Shown here: in pieces, positions 56,128-64,000 of the stretch
Layout of the letters: every line of letters starts with the position of its first letter
How positions within the stretch are numbered: position 1 is the stretch's first letter
From: JBMNGW01 sp050950025
GTDB taxonomy: Bacteria; Spirochaetota; Spirochaetia; Sphaerochaetales; Sphaerochaetaceae
Direction of reading: 5' to 3'
Assembly (NCBI GenBank): GCA_050950025.1
Contig: JBMNGW010000011.1
Span: forward strand, 24,031-88,030
Length of the DNA stretch: 64,000 nucleotides
Translations under genes and position numbers: made by a program
The notes under the pieces: model-generated
What the model was told of the DNA's origin: nothing
The model's database searches: none
Seen by the model: the letters and a program-made list of their open reading frames with translations, nothing else

Positions 56128-59100
56128 ATGGAACACGTAAGGAAAACGATTGTTATTTGTGCCTTGGTATCAGCACTGCTCATTCCCTTATTTGCTGCAG
56201 AAGTCCCCTATTTACATGTCCAAGCACCGCTGGAAGCAAGCTTTTATCAATTTAATGAGAAGGGCGTGTTAATTCACCCCGAACCTGTGCCTGCTCAACT
56301 GAAAGAGGGATGGATTGTTCTTTCAGATCAACAGCCACTGACCATCAGCAACTCTTTGCTCACGATTGTGTTGCAACCTGAGAGTATGCTGGGTATTGGC
56401 TCTACTGCCGGCAACGACTTTGCTTTCTATCTGATGGCAGGAAGCGGTTCTTTTTTAGTCAAACCGCCGTTTAGCGGTACTTTCTCCGTTTCCACGGCCG
56501 CCGGGCGTTATAAACTCAGCGACCCAGGGGAGATGTTCATTACAAGTGACGTGTCGGAAATGGTCTTCTCACTGCAATCTACGGTTCAGGCAACTAATGC
56601 TATTACCCGTCGAATTTCAACAATTCCGGAGCATAGTTACCTTAATATGGCCGATCCTTTTGCCACCATAAAAAGCATTTCTTTACAAACATACACCGCT
56701 TTGTCCATCAATCAGCGCACTGAAGAAACAACAGAACTGATTAGCTACGAAGCCGATGAACAAACGCCGTTTACCGATGCACCAGAACCCTTGGCATCAG
56801 TTGAACAGCTTATAGCCGACAGTCCTGCTGTGATTCCTGCCAAACCAGAAGTCCCCGAAATCGTGGTTGAAAAACCACAATTTGATTTTTACATTGTCCA
56901 CACATCTGATATCCTGGGTAACATTGATGAACAAGGAATCGGAATTTCTCGCTTTGCCACCCTCCTTGATTGGGGTAGAGGGATAACAGACCGTGCGCTG
57001 TTACTTGATGCAGGCAACACTATCAGCGGCACTTCGTTAGTCGATACATTTAACGGTGTTCCGGCGGCAACATTGCTGCAAATGCTTGGTTACGATGCTG
57101 CAGCTCCTGGTCCTGCCGATTACCGCTACGGGTATGATGTACTGGCCCAATTTGCCAAGACCACTGACACTCCTGCTATTTTGGGAGCCAATGTGCTTGA
57201 TCAGGGGGGAAACCACCTATTTACTCCCTATAGACTGTATGATTTGGATGGTTTTACAATCGGAGTCATTGGCATCAGTATCCCCCCCGCATCAGAAACC
57301 GAACTTACCTTTTATAATGAAACCATTGTTAACCAAGCCCAAGCGTTGGTCGATGAAGTAGCTGAACTAAGTGATTTTGTCGTCCTACTGGGAAACATCG
57401 GCAGTAGAACTGAACTAAGCAGCTCTGACATTGCCGCCTCTGTTACCGGTATCGACCTGATTATTGACGGTTCTGCTTCCCCTCTGCCAGAAAGCGGCAA
57501 ACAGGTAGGTGACACACTTATCGTTGGCACTGACAGCAATTTGGAAAGTGTAGGCATTGTGGAAGTCCATGTAATTGGCGATACGGCAGCATCGATGCAT
57601 GCGCTGCGCATTACAGCATCTGATGTGCTTGAGCCAACTCAAAGTGCTTTAGCTAGTGCTTTTGGAATTGAACAGGTGCCCCAAGATAGCGCAGTGCTTT
57701 CCTATGTCGCTGGGGTGAAAAATGCGTATGCTGAACTGCAAAAAGCTATTGAACCACCACCAATTCACTTGGTTGCCGAGCAAAAAACAGAAGAGGAGCC
57801 CACTTTTGTTGAACCACCTACCCAAGTAAAACCAGCAGATGGTGATGCGCTGACCATCAAAGCTCCTGTAGGAATCATCAGTAGCGTTGAAGAACCAAAA
57901 GCTAAAGAGCCTCCTCTTTGGGGCCTTACTTCTCGCTTCTCGTTCACCCGAGACGGCTTAAGCGGCATTCAACAACCTCGGGTGGGTCTGTCTATTCATC
58001 CGTTTGTTAAAACAAATGGCTTTGATTTAGGCTTGCAAGCCTTCTTCTTAACAAAAGACTCGCTATTTTCTTACCAAGATTGGGAATACTCTAATTTAGA
58101 ATGGGACAGCGAAGGTGATACAGCCGAAATGATTCGGATGGCCACCCGCTTTATCGATTATGTACGAATCGGACACCCCGATGATAATTTCTACCTTAAT
58201 GCCGACCAATCTACTCCCATCAATTGGGGTAACCGTGTGTTGGTCAACTCCCTGGGCGTTGCTTCGGGGCCGTACCACCAACATCTTGGACTGACAGCCA
58301 AAGCTGCCATCGGTGCAGTCGGCTTGGAGTTATTCTTAGACGATCTTTATTTGACGAACTGGGTTGAGGGGAATAAGCAACATGCCGGAGCTCGGTTAAT
58401 CTTTGCTCCCAATTCACCTTTCTCTTTAGCTTTAGGAGCTCTCTTTGCTTCTGGCAGAAACAGCGATTATATTGCCTATCCCACACTCGATTTGAATTGG
58501 AAACTGAAAGACGAGCGCAAGTTGGGCATTGAGCTCTTTGGCACACTGGCTACGGCTTTGAACCTTAATGACATTGATGCGGATGATATCTTCGATGCTC
58601 AAGGAAATACCGTTGAACAAATGTTCCCCAACTTCTTGTTTGCCGGTGGCCTCGATTTCAGAACACTGAAATGGAATTTCCGCTTAGCTGCTGCCGCTCA
58701 AAATAGGACAAACGACTTCGATTTACTTTCGTTTGGCAGTCTGAATAGTACCAAGTACAGCGGCACTTCCATGCTTGATAACTCAGACCTCTTTTATACT
58801 CTGTATGCAGAAGCCCGTACTAACGGCAAACGCTTAAACTTTGGCTCCTCATACCAAGTTCCCCTTAAAAAAGATTTCAGCGGCTTAGTAACTCTTGACA
58901 GCTCAACTGTTGAAGGAGACATTTTCGCTATTGAAGGAAGCTACAGCGGCTCTCATCTGTCTGCCTCTTTGGGTTATAGAAGAGTCGGCTTCCTCTCAGG
59001 AGCAATGGAATTGTTGGATGTAACGGGTGGAATGAATACCGTAGCTGAGCACCTGAAAGACTTTCTGTTAGGTGGCAGCTCTGCTGAACGAAAACAAATA

Positions 59101-60606
59101 CAGCCATATGCCTCCGTTAGTTACACCACAGGAGCTTTGGCTCTCACCGGAGAACTCTCTTTAGCTGATCAAATTCGATTTAGCCTTATCTCCAGTGTTA
59201 CGCTGGGAGCTAAAGCTGCCGATGAAACAAGTACAACAGGAGGAACGCTCCTAGCATCCGGTGCTAAAAAAGATGCAACGTGGAAAACAAGTATGAATCT
59301 TGGCGGTTCCTATGTGCGCGCCTTTGCCACAGACGGCTCTTCGGATGAAAATTATTTGACAGTACGACCGGTATTCCAGATAGCAAAAGCAAACTCCTTC
59401 TCTTTGGGACTTGGGCCTCGCCTAGCGTTAAATGCCAATACAACTAAGCTCTATTCCGATTTGGGTGATGAATTTAGTTTTGGTAGAGATGAAAATGCCA
59501 GCGATGCACGCATCTATGATTTGGCCACTGATGTGTTGGGATTTGTCGATCACCTTGTTATCGGGAATTCCGATTCACTGTTCAATTTAGAAATTTCACG
59601 CTCAGAGCGGCAATTCAAAGGAGCCTTAGTTAGCCAACTTGGTGTTGGGGAATCTACTTTGCAAAGCCCCTTGGCTTTTACTTCTTCGGTGAACACCAAA
59701 CACGTGAGTTTCGATCTCTTTATTAATGATCTTTTACGAGCCCAACTTGGTGGAATCTCATTGGCAGTTAAACCACTTCAAAATTATGAAATGGCCGTGG
59801 TCTTTGAATCGCTAATCAGTGCATCAATACTCACAGATACGGCTAAACGCTTTGATTTCATCCCCACTTTTGGTTTGAATCTACCAGTAGGAGATACTGT
59901 TGAGCTACACGGATTTGTCTCGACTTTCATGGGATATGACTCTGCTTTAGGCTTTAAACAATTTGGCATTCTGCGTGACGGAGGAATCTTCTCGATAGCG
60001 GTAGATAATTATGTTGCCTCGGTCGGAGTTGCTTTGAAAGCAGGCTCATTGGGAATTGATGTGGATGCGGCTGTACAAAAAGGTGTTCTCTCCTACGGCA
60101 TGTTTAACTCCTTTTTCAAACGCCAAAGAGCTGATGTGTTGACTACATTTGCTAAACCTTGGGATACACTAGCTTCTGAAGAGCTCTCTTATACAGCCTC
60201 GGCTGCCATTGGCTGGGAATCGGAAAAACTAAATCTCAAAGCCTCGTATCTTTTACCGCTTTCTGATTCACTGGTTGCCAATACTGCTGGCGATTTGCTA
60301 AGCCTCAGTTCCGAGTTGAAACTCAAGTGGGTTAACCTGTCACTTACCTATGCCAAACAAGGCTTTATTGATGGAATACAGCAGGTTATTTCCACCACTA
60401 GCGATGTTGTGGATGAAGCTCGTGATTTCCTGTTTGCTAGTGACTCTATCTTCAGCCTAGCAGCAGCAGTAACCCAAGGAGCGGTTACGTTTAATGCTGA
60501 GCTTTCTTCTTTGGCCCGCTATGAAAAGGATACGGGATGGAACAATCAAAAGCTCCTCTCTGTTACTCCCGCTTTGTCTTTGGGAGTCGATATCCGTCTT
60601 TTCTAA
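56128..60606 (+). CDS. Giant outer-membrane protein: FecR-like + inactive 5'-nucleotidase fold + beta-barrel
   Basis: 1492 residues from ATG 56128 (GGAG 7 bases upstream). The signal peptide spans about 1-24. A FecR-like region (about 85-150) reads AGSGSFLVKPPFSGTFSVST. A UshA-type metallophosphatase fold follows (about 252-520), but its metal ligands are lost: HTSDILGNI for HTND-HG, DAGNTISG for DAGD, GPADYRYG for GNHE, LGNIGS for SHLG and IIDGSASPL for DGH-H. A Pro/Glu-rich linker (about 535-590) leads to about 890 residues of alternating polar/hydrophobic strands ending in SLGVDIRLF. The C-terminal Phe is the outer-membrane barrel signal. I infer a surface adhesin, receptor or channel with a catalytically dead periplasmic or external domain. 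Confidence 0.78.
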   Translation: MEHVRKTIVICALVSALLIPLFAAEVPYLHVQAPLEASFYQFNEKGVLIHPEPVPAQLKEGWIVLSDQQPLTISNSLLTIVLQPESMLGIGSTAGNDFAFYLMAGSGSFLVKPPFSGTFSVSTAAGRYKLSDPGEMFITSDVSEMVFSLQSTVQATNAITRRISTIPEHSYLNMADPFATIKSISLQTYTALSINQRTEETTELISYEADEQTPFTDAPEPLASVEQLIADSPAVIPAKPEVPEIVVEKPQFDFYIVHTSDILGNIDEQGIGISRFATLLDWGRGITDRALLLDAGNTISGTSLVDTFNGVPAATLLQMLGYDAAAPGPADYRYGYDVLAQFAKTTDTPAILGANVLDQGGNHLFTPYRLYDLDGFTIGVIGISIPPASETELTFYNETIVNQAQALVDEVAELSDFVVLLGNIGSRTELSSSDIAASVTGIDLIIDGSASPLPESGKQVGDTLIVGTDSNLESVGIVEVHVIGDTAASMHALRITASDVLEPTQSALASAFGIEQVPQDSAVLSYVAGVKNAYAELQKAIEPPPIHLVAEQKTEEEPTFVEPPTQVKPADGDALTIKAPVGIISSVEEPKAKEPPLWGLTSRFSFTRDGLSGIQQPRVGLSIHPFVKTNGFDLGLQAFFLTKDSLFSYQDWEYSNLEWDSEGDTAEMIRMATRFIDYVRIGHPDDNFYLNADQSTPINWGNRVLVNSLGVASGPYHQHLGLTAKAAIGAVGLELFLDDLYLTNWVEGNKQHAGARLIFAPNSPFSLALGALFASGRNSDYIAYPTLDLNWKLKDERKLGIELFGTLATALNLNDIDADDIFDAQGNTVEQMFPNFLFAGGLDFRTLKWNFRLAAAAQNRTNDFDLLSFGSLNSTKYSGTSMLDNSDLFYTLYAEARTNGKRLNFGSSYQVPLKKDFSGLVTLDSSTVEGDIFAIEGSYSGSHLSASLGYRRVGFLSGAMELLDVTGGMNTVAEHLKDFLLGGSSAERKQIQPYASVSYTTGALALTGELSLADQIRFSLISSVTLGAKAADETSTTGGTLLASGAKKDATWKTSMNLGGSYVRAFATDGSSDENYLTVRPVFQIAKANSFSLGLGPRLALNANTTKLYSDLGDEFSFGRDENASDARIYDLATDVLGFVDHLVIGNSDSLFNLEISRSERQFKGALVSQLGVGESTLQSPLAFTSSVNTKHVSFDLFINDLLRAQLGGISLAVKPLQNYEMAVVFESLISASILTDTAKRFDFIPTFGLNLPVGDTVELHGFVSTFMGYDSALGFKQFGILRDGGIFSIAVDNYVASVGVALKAGSLGIDVDAAVQKGVLSYGMFNSFFKRQRADVLTTFAKPWDTLASEELSYTASAAIGWESEKLNLKASYLLPLSDSLVANTAGDLLSLSSELKLKWVNLSLTYAKQGFIDGIQQVISTTSDVVDEARDFLFASDSIFSLAAAVTQGAVTFNAELSSLARYEKDTGWNNQKLLSVTPALSLGVDIRLF

Positions 60607-60625
60607 AAACACTTTGTTCTTTATT

Positions 60626-60653
60626 GCCGCCTCTTCAACGGGGCGGCTTTTTT
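60626..60653 (+). terminator. Intrinsic terminator after the barrel gene
   Basis: GCCGCC, loop TCTTCAACG-like, GGGCGGC, then TTTTTT. It lies 20 bases past the stop and just before mutL, so mutL likely has its own or read-through transcription. Confidence 0.8.
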
Positions 60654-60668
60654 ATGCTAGGATACGCT

Positions 60669-62417
60669 ATGGACCAGTACAGCAGAATTGAAATTCTTGA
60701 TCCTTTAGTTGCCCAGCGCATTGCAGCAGGTGAAGTAATTGAACGCCCTGCTTCGGTTCTACGTGAGCTGATAGACAATGCCATTGATGCAGGAGCGCAA
60801 ACTATTACAGCTGAAATTATTGGCGGTGGTATAGAACGTATCACGGTCATTGACGATGGCTATGGTATTGCTTCTGAAGATTTACCTCTTGTTTGCCGCT
60901 CACATGCGACCAGTAAAGTTCGTACCTTGGATGATTTGTACCACCTTTCTTCCATGGGTTTCCGAGGAGAGGCATTATATACCATTAGTGCCGTAGCTAC
61001 CTTGACTATTGCCTCTAAACGAGCCGATTCAGAAGCAGCAACATTACGCATTGATAATGGCAATCAAGTTGAAATTATTGCCACTGGGCCGCAAGTAGGG
61101 ACTAAAGTCGATGTGGAACATCTGTTTGCCTCCATTCCGGCTCGCAAGCAATTTCTTAAACGTCCAGCTACTGAATTAACGATGTGTCGCAATGTCTTTA
61201 TTGAAAAAGCTTTGGCTTTTCCCCACATCACTTTTAGGCTGTATGACGAGAAATCCCTCAGAATTGATTTACCCAAAGCCACTTTGCATCAACGAGTTCT
61301 TGCCTCGTTAGCTTCTGATAAACGGGTTACCCCCTCTGATATGATTGAGCTCTCTGAGCAGGGCCAACGATTTTCCCTGCGTGCTATTACTTCTAGTGGC
61401 TCTTCAGTGCGCACAGATCGCAGTCGCATCAACATCTACGTTAACAAGCGTCCCATAGAAGAATATGCTTTTATTCAAGCTGTTACCTATGGCTATGGAT
61501 CAATCCTTCCTGGGGGTCTGTTTCCTTACTGCTATCTGTTTATTGAAGTCGACTCAGAGCTTGCCGATTTTAATATTCACCCTGCCAAACGGGAAGTGAA
61601 ATTGCGCAATATGGCCCAAATCCACCAGCTTATCATTGCCATGTTGCGTACCGGATTGCCTTCTAAAGTGGCTTCTGTCCCATTAAGCCCGGCCAAAGAG
61701 CAAAATGAATTTACCTTTGCCAAATCCCCACCCTCTTACCGCCCATCTAGCTCTTCAGAGACTACGCCCATTGTCAGTGAAAAACCGACTGATGAGTTGT
61801 GGTTTGCCAAGGCTAAAGAGATTCTCCAAAACAAAGCTCAACCAACGGCTAAACCCCAAAAACAGGAGCTGCCCGATTTTACCTACCATGGGCAATTATT
61901 CTCCCTCTTTTTGTTGGTTGAAAAAGGGAACTCACTGTTTATTATCGATCAACATGCAGCTCATGAGAGAATTTTGTACGATCAATTAAAAGAAGAGAAA
62001 GGGATTCAGCGCTTGATGGTCCCGCTTGAATTTGAAGTGGAACGCTCTATTGATGATTTTTTATTAGCTAACAGTCCCCAATATGCTAATTATGGTCTTG
62101 AGCTGAGTCGAAGTGGAGATCTACTGTGGTCATTATCGACGATTCCCGCTTTATTTAAGCCCATTGAACAGCAAGTGATTGCCTTTATTAGCTCCTTTGC
62201 CTCTACTGATACTGCAGAGTTGGAAAAACGGCTCTATGCAACCATAGCCTGCCACTCAGCTATTAAAGATGGTGATATTATTGACCAACACACAGCTATA
62301 GCGTTAATTGAGCATGTTTTTACTTTAGAGCACCCGGTGTGCCCCCATGGGAGAATGTTTGTTGTTGAAATCACTAAAGAACAGCTCTTCAGTTCAGTGG
62401 ATCGCACTCTAAGCTAA
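60669..62417 (+). CDS. mutL: DNA mismatch repair protein MutL (endonuclease type)
   Basis: 582 residues from ATG 60669 (AGGA 6 bases upstream); longer frames cross the terminator. The GHKL ATPase domain has VAQRIAAGEVIERPASVLRE, LIDNAIDAGA, IDDGYGI, SHATSKV and GFRGEALYTISAVA. The usual ENS-DAGA catalytic Glu is Asp here. The C-terminal domain carries the nicking motif DQHAAHERILYD (Asp for the final Glu), ACHSAIKDGD and CPHGRMFVVE, marking the endonuclease type used where MutH is absent. The stop overlaps the convergent lipoprotein gene by 29 bases. Confidence 0.94.
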   Translation: MDQYSRIEILDPLVAQRIAAGEVIERPASVLRELIDNAIDAGAQTITAEIIGGGIERITVIDDGYGIASEDLPLVCRSHATSKVRTLDDLYHLSSMGFRGEALYTISAVATLTIASKRADSEAATLRIDNGNQVEIIATGPQVGTKVDVEHLFASIPARKQFLKRPATELTMCRNVFIEKALAFPHITFRLYDEKSLRIDLPKATLHQRVLASLASDKRVTPSDMIELSEQGQRFSLRAITSSGSSVRTDRSRINIYVNKRPIEEYAFIQAVTYGYGSILPGGLFPYCYLFIEVDSELADFNIHPAKREVKLRNMAQIHQLIIAMLRTGLPSKVASVPLSPAKEQNEFTFAKSPPSYRPSSSSETTPIVSEKPTDELWFAKAKEILQNKAQPTAKPQKQELPDFTYHGQLFSLFLLVEKGNSLFIIDQHAAHERILYDQLKEEKGIQRLMVPLEFEVERSIDDFLLANSPQYANYGLELSRSGDLLWSLSTIPALFKPIEQQVIAFISSFASTDTAELEKRLYATIACHSAIKDGDIIDQHTAIALIEHVFTLEHPVCPHGRMFVVEITKEQLFSSVDRTLS

Positions 62418-63102
62418 TCGTTTTAACTAAAGTCAGCTCTCCTTTGCTTTGGTTAAAAGATAGAAGGTTCACACCCGTAATGCTTTGGCGAAAATTAGCA
62501 TCTTGAAATTTCTTATCAACAGCCACTTCGCTTTGCTCATCCAATTGAAGCACTACAGTACCCACTGAGTCGAGTAGTTGCACACTCCATTGATAATCTG
62601 AGATAGGCAGTTGAAGAGCAATCTCCTGTTGCCTTTGAATCCAGTGAACAGCAGAATAACGGGAAACAGTATTCAGCAGATTTTTCATCTGTACATCAGA
62701 ACGGACAAAAGAGAGAGGATAGGTAAACTCCCTACCATCAGGTAGCCATATGTACACATTGTACTCACCTGTTTCCAAAGGAATGTCAGCTGGCATCAGT
62801 AAGTCTTGTTTGATGAGAGCCAAGGTGCTTCCAACTGGGACTGCTTGGGCCCTAAATTCCCAGCTATAGGTTTTTGAGGGTGAAACAAGGCTCATTTCAT
62901 AAGGCAAGTCGTTTTCAAATGTGCCATCAGAAAGAAGAAGAACCAAACCTTCTGAAAGAGTGGAAAGACGTAAAGTACTGTTGTGAGAGGCTATGGCCGC
63001 CGGATAGAGTTCAATCGAGGAAATATGGAAGCTTTTGCGATCACAACTGCTGAAAGCTAAAAGTCCAAGACAAATCCCCACCAAAGCCCACAGGCGCCTC
63101 AT
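62389..63102 (-). CDS. Hypothetical lipoprotein
   Basis: 237 residues. The signal peptide ends in a lipobox LLAFSSC (Cys about residue 20), so it is a lipid-anchored envelope protein. The mature part is beta-rich: TFENDLPYEMSLVSPSKTYS, ETGEYNVYIWLPDGREFTYP, QWSVQLLDSVGTVVLQLDE. I do not recognise the family. It starts 3 bases after the acyltransferase stop, so they are co-transcribed; its end overlaps mutL by 29 bases. Confidence 0.75.
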   Translation of the reverse strand: MRRLWALVGICLGLLAFSSCDRKSFHISSIELYPAAIASHNSTLRLSTLSEGLVLLLSDGTFENDLPYEMSLVSPSKTYSWEFRAQAVPVGSTLALIKQDLLMPADIPLETGEYNVYIWLPDGREFTYPLSFVRSDVQMKNLLNTVSRYSAVHWIQRQQEIALQLPISDYQWSVQLLDSVGTVVLQLDEQSEVAVDKKFQDANFRQSITGVNLLSFNQSKGELTLVKTISLECDPLN

Positions 63103-63105
63103 ACG

Positions 63106-64000
63106 TTACTTTCCAAGCACCTGCAACTGCATTCTAACAGGATTGGCATAGGAAGAGAGGACAAACTCTCGCAGTTCATCGGCAAGGGCTTTGTAGCGGG
63201 CTAAAAACTTCTTGGTATGGAGTTTCTCATATTCAGCTTTGAAGCGCTCCGAAGAATGAAGCACATCATAAGCAAAATAATTGGTATCCCATAATTTGTA
63301 ATTGGTATGAATCTGGCGATCTATTTCAGCCGCGACTTCTGTTGCATCGGCAAATTCACCGCCTAAACGGGTGCCAAAACTGACATGGACATTTCCTTTG
63401 TAACGACGCAATCCCCGCAGCATATTAACTACATCCTCATATTTTTTCTTGCGATAGGTGCCGTAGAGCTTGCGAGAAACTTCTTCCCGTCCTTTATTGA
63501 TGTCGTTAGGATCGTATTGATAGGAGATAGCCACAGGAACAATATTAACAGAATCAATTAATTGGCCAAAGCTCAGCTTTGAATCTTTATAAGAGAGGTA
63601 GAGCATTTTAATGATGGCAGGATTGGTCACGTCTATGCCATCTTTTGCCCTTCCGCTTTTTTGAGCAATCCAAATCGACTTACCCCCTTGGGTAATCAAT
63701 TCGACAAAGTAGCGCGAAAGGCGTAGCGACTCTTGATATTGTTCGCGCATCGGCAAATTACGTTTGACGGTAATACCGCCGTTGAGCTTAAACATATCGG
63801 TGGCAAACTGGTTGACCAGTAAGTTATCGCCAATAGCCATTTCACAGGTCGACATGCCGCCTTGGATTAAAGCATAATCGAGCAATGCACAATCAAGGAT
63901 GATGTCGCGGTGGTTACTGACAAAAAGATACGGCTTAGTAGGTTCAAGGTTTTCCAGTCCGCTATAAGTAAAACTGGTCATTGAATGGTGCTCGATTGTC
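63106..64000 (-). CDS. PlsC-like 1-acylglycerol-3-phosphate acyltransferase (5' end cut by window)
   Basis: The frame is open past 63981 to the window edge, so the N-terminus is missing. Motif I of the acyltransferase family is SNHRDIILDC (NHxxxxD), followed by GGITVKRNLPMREQY and QKSGRAKDGID as the later blocks, then IVPVAISYQYDPND. It probably acylates lysophosphatidic acid or a related glycerolipid at the inner membrane. The long C-terminal part (about 100 residues, YFAYDVLHSSERFKAEYEKL) is outside the usual PlsC core and resembles the extended family found in spirochaetes and Bacteroidetes. Confidence 0.83.
   Translation of the reverse strand, partial: TIEHHSMTSFTYSGLENLEPTKPYLFVSNHRDIILDCALLDYALIQGGMSTCEMAIGDNLLVNQFATDMFKLNGGITVKRNLPMREQYQESLRLSRYFVELITQGGKSIWIAQKSGRAKDGIDVTNPAIIKMLYLSYKDSKLSFGQLIDSVNIVPVAISYQYDPNDINKGREEVSRKLYGTYRKKKYEDVVNMLRGLRRYKGNVHVSFGTRLGGEFADATEVAAEIDRQIHTNYKLWDTNYFAYDVLHSSERFKAEYEKLHTKKFLARYKALADELREFVLSSYANPVRMQLQVLGK

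Overview
The window reads as chromosomal DNA of a spirochaete-like, flagellated, didermic bacterium. The grounds are a flagellar FlhF GTPase, a very large C-terminal-Phe outer-membrane barrel protein, several lipoproteins, paired GH57 enzymes with a DUF4912 protein, and a dcw-dprA-xer-hslVU arrangement like that of treponemes. This placement is inference from gene content; the 16S gene (26575-28119, minus) would settle it. The chromosome is compact: many genes overlap by 1-60 bases, including convergent ones, and none of the four tRNA genes encodes CCA.

Layout. 1-14366 is one long minus-strand array: mraZ-rsmH-ftsL-murF-mraY-ftsW-ftsQ-ftsA-ftsZ, then xerD-dprA-xerC-hslV-hslU-flhF. It covers peptidoglycan precursor synthesis, divisome assembly, chromosome dimer resolution, proteolysis and flagellar placement. 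MraZ-box-like repeats lie before mraZ. 14543-19575 holds a small orphan ORF and an alpha-glucan cluster (GH57 branching enzyme, DUF4912 protein, GH57/DUF3536 protein). recN, nadK and a DegT-fold protein lacking the PLP lysine follow. 23173-28119 is a complete minus-strand rRNA operon (16S, tRNA-Ala, 23S, 5S) with a near-consensus promoter. 28640-41167 is mixed housekeeping: adk, upp, tRNA-Glu, a PAS/EAL c-di-GMP protein, mutM, a secreted nuclease, tRNA-Lys, rnhA, an ankyrin protein, a cobalamin-riboswitch-controlled btuFCD operon, parvulin, CYTH and membrane proteins.

41168-53330 is an accessory island: AT-rich, long spacers, all minus strand, ending beside tRNA-Met. It encodes a TRAP transporter (dctP, dctQ, dctM), an MmgE/PrpD protein, a GlpA-like/GlpB-like/DUF1667 redox trio, a tandem RidA protein, an XRE-cupin regulator, a glyoxalase-fold protein, an Asp/Glu racemase-like protein and a truncated second dctP. 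The glyoxalase and dctP promoters have the same geometry, each with an identical 14-bp palindrome 40 bp downstream of the -10, so I infer co-regulation, most simply by the XRE-cupin protein. Three genes (dctQ, GlpA-like, GlpB-like) carry apparent frameshifts, so the pathway is either decaying or affected by indel errors.

53439-64000 returns to housekeeping and envelope genes: an HD hydrolase, TtcA-like tRNA thiolase, a 1492-residue protein fusing a FecR-like region and a metal-ligand-less 5'-nucleotidase fold to a giant beta-barrel, mutL, a lipoprotein and an acyltransferase running off the right edge. The least-described items are the TRAP/MmgE island with its paired operators, the dead-nucleotidase/barrel fusion, the lysine-less DegT protein and a clear mutually exclusive hairpin pair in the B12 riboswitch.
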